A DNA stretch of 36,939 nt, from IMG/VR virus record IMGVR_UViG_3300036853_000144, positions 1-36,939 of that record; one strand, given 5' to 3'. This document shows, in pieces, positions 30,701 through 36,939 of the stretch. Made by a program: the position numbers and the translations under genes. This stretch comes from a virus. The stretch's first letter is position 1; each line of letters opens with the position of its first letter. The notes under the pieces were generated by a model. It was not told where the DNA came from. It ran no database searches and saw only the letters and a program-made list of their open reading frames with translations.

Positions 30701-30826
30701 ACCTGGCTCGAGCGGTTGTCTTACGGTCAAGAGAAATTGGTGCAGGTTACCGTCACCGGTAGCGATCCCAACACCGTAGCGGCAAAAGTGGCCGCGCAAC
30801 TCCGCTTGCAGGGGGCAACGGCGTAA
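27794..30826 (+). CDS. Tape measure protein
   Basis: The product has 1010 residues. Residues 25-260 are the conserved tape-measure N-domain (AFTTMLGSGEKADAMLKDLQ, the SERGVDAWGALAKAAG region). Several hydrophobic segments follow (about 300-360). A Trp-rich repeat region (360-470) contains repeated WNAIAGA and W-x-x-I-x motifs. The C-terminus is helical, with a glycine-rich hydrophobic stretch near 800-860. It sets tail length and forms a channel for DNA. By the common rule of about 0.15 nm per residue the tail would be about 150 nm long. Confidence 0.93.
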   Translation: MGSSGISIGTIWLEIEARMDQAMQVLQDFGDATDGFIKEQQDKWKSLENIGSGFLTIGAGLTAGITAPLTGLGVAAVGAAEGINTAKVAFTTMLGSGEKADAMLKDLQSFAATTPFEFTDLVSAAQRMKTLGFSAEQIIPTLRTIGDTVAASGEMSKEKIDGITTALGQMQLKGKVSAEEMSQLSERGVDAWGALAKAAGVTVPEAMKLAEKGAFDASQAVPAILAGMAEKAGGSMEAMSKTLTGQWSNFKDTITQALIPIGQALIPALQSLLPILTSVLDKVVEGAKWFNDLPEPIKNSAIAIAAMAAAIGPLIGAAGAVLLAVTSLSGALAPMGFTITTVTAAIGPWVIAIGLALAALVALGTWVYQNWDPIVAVLTQAWDGLTEAWTAVWGVIQGALITAWNAIAGAVNVVWQPIKAFFSTIWDAIGPYFVGAWNAIAGALSSVWDGIKSVATTVWNWVIGLFDSFIEAAKKIPGAAKFFNLDAAWGSVKKLGDETKGTTTEVKKAAVEFPKMTVGASDVGKATKKAADDGVKPLHFHINALEQAIKDEQAALLKGHQDFKKWADAHKDAESQIPKLTEVSDELNASITRIIDNMKHVPPAFLSAETQAKTSMDASVKSVQDVDAAWKTLGITRSAELTTTAADTKTAYNTILTDATASINDIQRAWVAMETADIAASKAAGETINADRLKALQDMKTTLDTELPKQKSSWEGFGTQVSTIITNFAQDIGKSLFEGDLSWGEKCKSMLKSLGSAVVSSFVEPATAAIGKFVSETIADLIGGKGLGGVMESLKGIGSTIGGLFGSGGKGAMDAVGSAAGGVSDAAGGAASTVGKIAGSAVTGIVGAVSGVVSAVSGIISNFQMARQETSLNAIEHNTRYSMMFLGERGDGGILGVLFKVQENTQYLQGQLDIISGYLGPMKDVFTRIESPINIAAQKLTEILMWEQDTTNYQRLQLDAITQAIRENGTWLERLSYGQEKLVQVTVTGSDPNTVAAKVAAQLRLQGATA

Positions 30827-33442
30827 ATGCGGGTGCGGTGCGCGATCAACGGCAACGATACGAGTTACTCGACACTCGTTGAATCCGCCACCATCAATCA
30901 GGATTCGACGCAAGCCATTTCGACGTGCAGCGTCTCGTTTCTTCAGGTTTACGGTGAGGCTCACTACGACGTGGACAGTTACTACAGCCGAGCGGCGTTT
31001 TACGCGCAACCCCCGCAAGAGTGGTCCGAGCTTACGCTATTCGACGCCGATACGAACAAGCTCTTATTCGGCGGCTTCTGCATGCGAATTGAGCGGGAGT
31101 TGGAAGGGCCCCACCTGATACGGGCGGTGGAGGCATCCGATTGGGGGATCTTATTCGAGAGAACACTGATCACGGCCACGTGGCCCGATGGCACGCCCGA
31201 TAGCACGATCATTCGCGATTGCTTGGCAACGGTGCCCGAGTTCACCGAGGGCACCGTTGTGACATTGACCGCCAACATGGGCGAAATCGAAGTAAAAGAC
31301 GCCAAGGTGCGGGATGTATTAGATCAGGTGTGCGAGTTGACGGGCGCGGAGTGGCACGTCTCGTACGACGGCAAACTGCAATATTATTCGATCGGTTCGA
31401 TCGTCCCCCCGTTTATCCTCTCCGATCATCCCGACGGTGTAACGCGGGTGGGGTTCGGCCTCGAGAACTACCAAACCGATTTCGCGAGTGCCGCGAATCG
31501 CGTACGCGTGATCGGGGCGCTCGAGTCGGGCAACACCGAGGTTACGGCGTTTGCCGAGGATATTACGTCCCAAACCCGCTATGGCGTGCTTTCGATTACG
31601 CTAGTCGATCGCAATATCGCGGATACGATAACCGCGCAGTTGTGGGCCCGCACCGAACTCGCCAAGCGTGCGTGGCCGGTGCCCACGTTAACCGCGGCAG
31701 TCTATACGCCGGGGTTGGCCCGCGGGCAAACGGTGCAAATCGAATCGTTGCGTTACGGCGTGGGCGGGACATACGTGCTGCGATCGCTTTCGATCGTGAT
31801 CATCGCGCCCGATCCTTACCGCATCCCCGAGACGGGCCACGTGCTGAAGTACACCGCGGGGTTCGGGATGCGCGAACCGGATCTCGTTTACGCGATACGG
31901 CGTATGCAACGGCGTCCCGTGGACCGTACGATACAGCCCGCGGCAGTGATTCCGCCGGGGGCGATCACGGGCGGGAACTTCGCCTCGGGGATCAACCCGA
32001 TCTATACCGTAACGCGGATGCCGAGCGGGGCCGAGTGGGGCCAATACCCGATGGATGCGGTGTTTTTCAATACTGCCGATATGGCGTTGTACCGGCGCAC
32101 CGGTCCCTCGAGTTGGACGACCAAGGTGCCGGTCACCGAAATCGAAGGGCAAATTGAGGCGATCAAGATTTTAAAGCCGGGATCGGTGACCGAAACCATC
32201 CTTGCCGATGGAAGCGTAGTAACGGCCAAAATTCCCGATGGGGCGATCAAAGGCCCGAAACTCTCGGCGGGCTCGGTCGAAGCGAACGCGATCGCGGCCA
32301 ACGCGATCTACGCCGAGGCCATCCAATCGGATGCGATCAAATCCCGGCACATTACCGCGGGCGAGGTAACCGCGGGCAAGCTCGGGGCGTTGGCCGTACT
32401 TGCGGGCAACATCGCGGCGAACGCGGTAGAAGCGGGCACGATCGCCGCGGGTGCGGTGCGGGCGGGTTCGCTTGCCGCCGATGCCGTTACCGCGGGCACG
32501 ATCGCTGCGGGCGCGATACGGGCCGAGGATGCGGTGTTTGCCGTGGCCGCAATCAAGGATGCCGATATCGCGAATTTGTCCGGCGATAAGATTAAGGCCA
32601 ACTCCATAGATTCAACTAAGCTCAATGCGGTTGAGATCTCGGTTGGGTGGGCACCGCCCGGTGTGAATGACAAACCGGGGCGCGTTGCGGTGTATGGGAG
32701 TAGCGGCACCGTAATTGCGCTGATGGGAAACCTTGCGGGCGCGGGCGCGGCGGGTTCATACGGTATTTGGGCCAAGCTCGGATCTTTCGGGGGCACCGGA
32801 TATACGGACGCCCCGTTCTATACGGACAACACAGGCAACCTATTCCTCCGCAATGCGGATTTCCAAGTAACGAGCGGGGCGCAATCGGTACAGATCACGA
32901 ACAAGACGTTTGACCCGAGTTATTCGAGTATCGGCGTCAACGTGTATGACGGGGTTAACCGCTCATGGTTGGTGGGCCGCGGCGTTGTGAGTTACAACAA
33001 CGCGGGGCAGGTACTCGCCGCGTGCATCACGCATCCCGTGGATACCAATGCAGGGCAAGTCTACGTGCAGAAACCGGGGGGATTCAATACCTATTGCATG
33101 ATGGACGGGCAACTGGGGCGCATCCGCGCCGATAACGGATTCGTGGTGGGCAGTACTCGCGTGATCGATGACACCGCGGCGTTTATCGGGCCGAGCGTAA
33201 ACGTTGCCGGAAACGTGAAGGGCGGCAGTTTCAACGTGGCCTCGGGCAACCTTGCCGTGATCAACACCTCGGGCACGTTCATCGGCGCGGGCGTCAGTAC
33301 GCCGAATAACGGACATAGCGCCGCGGGCTTCAATCCGTTCGTGGGCGGCGTGCAATACAACGGCGTGACCACCGCCTCGTTTACGACCACCGATGGGAAA
33401 ACCGTCCAGGTGCGTGGTGGCGTAATCGTGCAGGTTATTTAA
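30827..33442 (+). CDS. Tail-tip hub protein with a C-terminal fibre domain
   Basis: The product has 871 residues and starts one base after the tape measure stop. Residues 1-370 look like a baseplate hub / distal tail domain (gp27-like). Residues about 455-590 are a repetitive stretch of A-x-x-I-x-x-x-A-I/V-type units with AG at each turn (a beta-solenoid-like shaft). Residues 610-871 are a fibre tip. It anchors fibres on the tail and may contact the host first. Confidence 0.75.
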   Translation: MRVRCAINGNDTSYSTLVESATINQDSTQAISTCSVSFLQVYGEAHYDVDSYYSRAAFYAQPPQEWSELTLFDADTNKLLFGGFCMRIERELEGPHLIRAVEASDWGILFERTLITATWPDGTPDSTIIRDCLATVPEFTEGTVVTLTANMGEIEVKDAKVRDVLDQVCELTGAEWHVSYDGKLQYYSIGSIVPPFILSDHPDGVTRVGFGLENYQTDFASAANRVRVIGALESGNTEVTAFAEDITSQTRYGVLSITLVDRNIADTITAQLWARTELAKRAWPVPTLTAAVYTPGLARGQTVQIESLRYGVGGTYVLRSLSIVIIAPDPYRIPETGHVLKYTAGFGMREPDLVYAIRRMQRRPVDRTIQPAAVIPPGAITGGNFASGINPIYTVTRMPSGAEWGQYPMDAVFFNTADMALYRRTGPSSWTTKVPVTEIEGQIEAIKILKPGSVTETILADGSVVTAKIPDGAIKGPKLSAGSVEANAIAANAIYAEAIQSDAIKSRHITAGEVTAGKLGALAVLAGNIAANAVEAGTIAAGAVRAGSLAADAVTAGTIAAGAIRAEDAVFAVAAIKDADIANLSGDKIKANSIDSTKLNAVEISVGWAPPGVNDKPGRVAVYGSSGTVIALMGNLAGAGAAGSYGIWAKLGSFGGTGYTDAPFYTDNTGNLFLRNADFQVTSGAQSVQITNKTFDPSYSSIGVNVYDGVNRSWLVGRGVVSYNNAGQVLAACITHPVDTNAGQVYVQKPGGFNTYCMMDGQLGRIRADNGFVVGSTRVIDDTAAFIGPSVNVAGNVKGGSFNVASGNLAVINTSGTFIGAGVSTPNNGHSAAGFNPFVGGVQYNGVTTASFTTTDGKTVQVRGGVIVQVI

Positions 33443-33463
33443 AAAAACGTAAAAGGAGTCCTG

Positions 33464-33874
33464 ATGAAAATCGAACATCGGTTGTCCCCCGCGGATGCCG
33501 CGTGGGTGCAATCGGCAATGCGGCAGTCGAACGAGATGCGGCAACACTACTTGGCTGCGATGGGGCGGGTGCGCGAAATCGAACTGGAAGCGTCCACGCT
33601 GAACCGTATGCTCGAGACGCAACGGGCGTTGATCCAGCAACGCGATCGCTTGCCCGAGTCTCGCACGCCGTATCTGTTCAACCCCGAGGGAACGGCCTTG
33701 GTTGGCGAAAGCGACGATACCGCTTTAGCGCAAACCCCGCAAATGGGGGTGGGCGCCGGCGTCCCCGCCGAGGTGGGGGAGTTGCTCGGGCAACCACCCG
33801 CCGAGGAGGGGGAAACCGAACGATCGCAAACGGGGGTAGCGATGATCAACGGGAGCGGGGCACATGGCGGATGA
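33464..33874 (+). CDS. Coiled-coil linker protein
   Basis: The product has 136 residues with AAAGGAG at good distance. Residues 5-65 are a coiled coil (MRQSNEMRQHYLAAMGRVRE, LNRMLETQRALIQQRD). The rest is acidic and Gly/Ala-rich. Its stop overlaps the tail fibre start. It may be a fibre-attachment or chaperone protein. Confidence 0.65.
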   Translation: MKIEHRLSPADAAWVQSAMRQSNEMRQHYLAAMGRVREIELEASTLNRMLETQRALIQQRDRLPESRTPYLFNPEGTALVGESDDTALAQTPQMGVGAGVPAEVGELLGQPPAEEGETERSQTGVAMINGSGAHGG

Positions 33875-36572
33875 CCTGATCAAACCGGGGGGCAACGGCG
33901 TGCCGGTGTTGCCGTTTTCGTTCCGGTTGCGGGCTTCGCCCTACGTGGTGCCCGCGGGTTGGCCCCCCGATGTTGCGCCGAACCAACTCATCGAAGCCGA
34001 TCACCTCAACCGGATACGGACAAGCGTCTATTCGTGGCCGGGGGACGTGGACGGGCTCGGGCATACTCTCAGCAACGTCAACTTGGTCAACGCTACCGGG
34101 GTGATGCATGACCCGATGACAACCGCGGGGGATATCATCGCCCGCGATACGACGGGGCCGTCACGGTTGCCGATCGGCACCTCGGGGCAAATCCTAATGG
34201 TTGATACCGCGCTCCCGTCGAAGGTGAAATGGGCCACGCCCGCACCGGTTGTGGCAAGCGTGTTCGGGCGCACAGGCGTGGTGGTTGCGGCGATCGGGGA
34301 TTACTCCGCGGCGTTGGTCACCAACGCGGTAGACGCCACGCAATCGTACGTCAACCCCGCGTGGATCACATCGCTAGCGTATGGAAAGCTTACCGGCGTG
34401 CCCGCCACGTTTACGCCCGCGGCGCACGTCCACGATGCCGCGGATGTGACCACGGGGCGGTTCAACACTGCACGCTTGGGCTCGGGCATTGCGGATGCGA
34501 ACGTCTACTTGCGCGGCGATGGCTCATGGGCCGCGGTGGCCGGTGGCGGGGGCGGGGGCGCGGTGGCAAGCGTGTTTGGCCGCACCGGGGCCGTTGTGGC
34601 ACAGGTTGGCGATTACACCGCGGCGCAAGTCTCGGGCGCGGTGGTTGATCCCACGATCGCCATTGGTGATTTGCTGGTACGGGGCACCACCGCGATCGGT
34701 AGGCTACCCTTGGGCGCGAATGGTCAAATTTTGACCGCGGATAACGCTGTAGCGGGTGGCGTGCGGTGGGGCACGGCACCGGGGGGGCCGGGGTTGCCGG
34801 GGGGCTTGACCAACGGCGATATCGCGCAATGGAAATCGGGTGCTTGGCAGATTGTGCCGGTGGGCACAACCGGACAAGTGCTCATGGTGGATACGGCGGG
34901 CAACGGTTTGCGTTGGGGCGCGGGTGGTGGCGGAAGTCAAACGCCGTGGCTTACCGATGTGGACGCGGCCAACCATGCGCTTAACAATGTTTCCTCGATT
35001 ATCAGTAACGGGCCGATCAAATCGAATGCGGGCGGGTTTGTGTTTCCCGATGGGAGTACGCAAGTATCCGCGGCGGGACAATCCCCGTGGAATGTCGATA
35101 TCGATGCCAACAACCACACGTTGACGCGATTGGGGCGGGCACCGCTTGCGGCAGTGAGTAGCGTGGGTGCGGGGTTAAGCCTCGCGTTTACGGAATCGAA
35201 CGTAATCAATCTCGATATCGCTACGAGACGCACGGCATTGGGCACGGGGCATACCTTTATCGAGCACCGCATCCAGCGGGGCGTGGATGGTACGCCGCAA
35301 GGCTATATCGCGATGCGCTCGGGCACGCCCGCGGTTGTGATTGGCTATGGCGTGGCGGATTTTGTGACGGTGACGAGTGCGGGCAATGTGGGCATCGGGA
35401 CGGCAAGCCCAAACAAGCGGCTCGAGGTTTTCGATGCCGCGGTAACGCAACTCAATATCATGACCGGCAACAATAGCGGTGCGATTGGCCTTGCGACAAA
35501 TAACAATGTTGGCGCAATTCAAGGGTATACAGGTGTGGTGGGAACAGCGATTGCGCCGATTTCATTGCAACCGGGGGGCGGGAACATTGGTATCGGCACA
35601 ACCACGCCGAGGGCTGCGTTAGATTTCGGAATGAATATATCTGTAGACTTGCTCCACTTGTACGACAACGGAAACAACAAGTATGGCATGGGCATTCAAA
35701 CCAACGAGATGCGCCTATATGTTGATCCAGCGGGTGCGATCACGTTTGGGCACACCACGTACGCGAACGTATTCACGGAACGAATGCGTATTCATCAGAA
35801 TGGCGGAGTAGGTATCGGAACGGCTTCGCCCGCGGAAAAACTCCATGTCACCGGCAATATAGCGTTGCATTCCGGTAATAACGCCAGTTATTACCGCCTG
35901 TTCTGTGAAGCTGATCAGACGGCGTTACGGATTGGCTATTGGGAAGCGGGCGCGTGGTATGGGGGGACACCCGCTATAAGCCTTGGATACAGCGGGGATG
36001 TAACCGTCCACAAAACGCTTTACGCGGATCACATCTCGAGTAGCGGCACCGTTAACCTGAACTACCATGCGTCAGTAAACGGCAATCTATATTGCTCGGG
36101 CGAAGTGCGGGCCTCGGGCGCATCTTACCTTCAGGCAACCAACGTTACCGATCTTTTCGTGGAAAACAGCAGTGGTAGCGGTGGTACACAGTTTCGCCTT
36201 GATGGGTTTCAGGATCATTTCTATCTGGTAACCACGGGCGGTGGCGATATCAAATTCCAGGTGGTTGGTGTGGATGCGTTGACGGTGGCAAGCGGTGCGA
36301 TTACCGCGGGCGTAAACATGCAATGTTTGCACTCGGGCCTCAGCGGGTTGGCGTGCGGAACGGCGATCGGTGGCGGCACTTACGGTGCGATCTATTGGGA
36401 CTCGAGCGATGCCTCGATCAATATCTATCATTCCTCGATTGCAGGATTCCCGTTGAAAATCCGAATGGATGGCGGGATTGCGGCGTATTACCTCGCCAAT
36501 GTGCGCGGGGATGCGGGACCGGCCAACTCGGGGCGTTTGTATCGCACCGGCAACCAACTCATGATTTCGTAA
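33864..36572 (+). CDS. Main tail fibre protein
   Basis: The product has 902 residues, ATG inside the previous gene. The N-terminus (residues 1-70) is the attachment part. Residues about 130-260 contain two GRTG-type repeats with HVHDAADV and VYLRGDGSWA, shared with the fibre at 6921. Residues 500-660 contain three GxxGIGTxxP repeats (near 507, 573 and 647), a hallmark of long fibre shafts. The C-terminus forms the tip; no S74 chaperone is evident. It is the likely receptor-binding protein. Confidence 0.88.
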   Translation: MADDLIKPGGNGVPVLPFSFRLRASPYVVPAGWPPDVAPNQLIEADHLNRIRTSVYSWPGDVDGLGHTLSNVNLVNATGVMHDPMTTAGDIIARDTTGPSRLPIGTSGQILMVDTALPSKVKWATPAPVVASVFGRTGVVVAAIGDYSAALVTNAVDATQSYVNPAWITSLAYGKLTGVPATFTPAAHVHDAADVTTGRFNTARLGSGIADANVYLRGDGSWAAVAGGGGGGAVASVFGRTGAVVAQVGDYTAAQVSGAVVDPTIAIGDLLVRGTTAIGRLPLGANGQILTADNAVAGGVRWGTAPGGPGLPGGLTNGDIAQWKSGAWQIVPVGTTGQVLMVDTAGNGLRWGAGGGGSQTPWLTDVDAANHALNNVSSIISNGPIKSNAGGFVFPDGSTQVSAAGQSPWNVDIDANNHTLTRLGRAPLAAVSSVGAGLSLAFTESNVINLDIATRRTALGTGHTFIEHRIQRGVDGTPQGYIAMRSGTPAVVIGYGVADFVTVTSAGNVGIGTASPNKRLEVFDAAVTQLNIMTGNNSGAIGLATNNNVGAIQGYTGVVGTAIAPISLQPGGGNIGIGTTTPRAALDFGMNISVDLLHLYDNGNNKYGMGIQTNEMRLYVDPAGAITFGHTTYANVFTERMRIHQNGGVGIGTASPAEKLHVTGNIALHSGNNASYYRLFCEADQTALRIGYWEAGAWYGGTPAISLGYSGDVTVHKTLYADHISSSGTVNLNYHASVNGNLYCSGEVRASGASYLQATNVTDLFVENSSGSGGTQFRLDGFQDHFYLVTTGGGDIKFQVVGVDALTVASGAITAGVNMQCLHSGLSGLACGTAIGGGTYGAIYWDSSDASINIYHSSIAGFPLKIRMDGGIAAYYLANVRGDAGPANSGRLYRTGNQLMIS

Positions 36573-36590
36573 AAAGGAGACTTTTGTTTT

Positions 36591-36939
36591 ATGGCGGATT
36601 TAACTTTAAGCGATAGCGCGATAAGTATCGAGCAAAACTCATGGTTTCGCGCCCGCGTGCGATCGGCAACGAGCAAGTATGCAAATTACCTGCTCAACAC
36701 TCCCACCGATGACCCGATCTATTCGGACAAGATCGCCGCGGGATTGCGGATTTCGCAATCCGCGGATATGGTTGTCAATCAATTGATGTTCACGATGGCG
36801 GGCGATGCGGAAGTGATCGCCGCTGGACCGGGCGTACCCGATGCGACACTGCAAACCATCGTGGAAAAGACGATTCAGAAGTTTTGGCCGGTGACACCGG
36901 CGCCCGCGGCGATGGCCTATTACCCGCCGGGATATCAAG
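36591..36939 (+). CDS. Small late protein crossing the genome joint, N-terminal part
   Basis: ATG 36591 with AAAAAGGAGA (36571-36580) upstream. The frame runs off the window and continues at base 1 (stop 159), for 126 residues in all. The N-terminal half (SWFRARVRSATSKYANYLL, then a Asp/Pro-rich segment) is helical. It is next after the tail fibre. No family is recognised. Confidence 0.82.
   Translation, partial: MADLTLSDSAISIEQNSWFRARVRSATSKYANYLLNTPTDDPIYSDKIAAGLRISQSADMVVNQLMFTMAGDAEVIAAGPGVPDATLQTIVEKTIQKFWPVTPAPAAMAYYPPGYQ
36813..36939. repeat. Terminal direct repeat, right copy
   Basis: This copy is identical to bases 1-127. It lies inside the small late gene and preserves its frame. 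See the left copy for interpretation. Confidence 0.93.

Noticed and set aside
1-36939. CRISPR array or rRNA/tRNA genes
   Set aside because: I read for repeated spaced units and for tRNA cloverleaf hallmarks and saw none; the only regular repeats are the iterons and the fibre and hub protein repeats.

Overview
The window is one complete genome of a tailed phage with HK97-type head genes, probably a siphovirus. It is linearised inside a gene. The first 127 bases recur exactly as the last 127, and the gene cut at the right edge continues in frame at the left edge. The unit is therefore circular or circularly permuted, about 36,812 bp long. The DNA is GC-rich (roughly 60 % by eye) and densely packed, with many ATGA or GTGA start/stop overlaps. 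The host is inferred, not shown. A secreted cargo protein at 13565-13972 (minus strand) and a bacterial Ig-like protein at 20719-21069 both look like families that are common in Acidobacteriota.

Layout. 650-3240 (rightward): Cys-containing small protein, OB-like protein, RecB/Cas4-like nuclease and PAPS-reductase-like PP-loop enzyme. 3245-3694 (leftward): DUF5681-like protein. 3805-5908: a double-HTH protein followed by a PrimPol-type primase. Palindromic repeats lie before and inside the HTH gene, and 11-bp iterons follow the primase, so this is the likely replication region. 6129-10813: an accessory adhesin cassette made of a BppU-like domain protein, a short tail-fibre-like protein, a double discoidin-like protein, two unknowns and an exported LamG protein. 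10978-13256: small zinc-binding proteins and a ParB-DNA methyltransferase fusion, ending at a strong bidirectional terminator. 13383-15662: small genes in both directions, including secreted cargo, a coiled-coil protein, two ribbon-helix-helix proteins and a winged-helix protein. 15663-16080: non-coding control region with a near-consensus promoter.

16081 to the right edge, and on to position 366 after circularisation, is the late operon. It runs through large terminase, ParB-like mini-protein, portal, head morphogenesis, Ig-like protein, prohead protease, major capsid, head-tail connectors, gp10-like protein, small membrane protein, tail terminator, major tail protein, frameshifted tail chaperone, tape measure, tail-tip hub, coiled-coil protein, tail fibre and a terminal small protein. 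An HNH homing endonuclease gene sits antisense between the tail terminator and the major tail protein.

Notable points are an apparent ACG start codon for the major tail protein, a lambda-O-like arrangement of palindromes inside the HTH gene, a repeated -10-box-next-to-start pattern that suggests leaderless first genes, an exported cysteine-paired LamG protein, and the absence of any recognisable endolysin or integrase.
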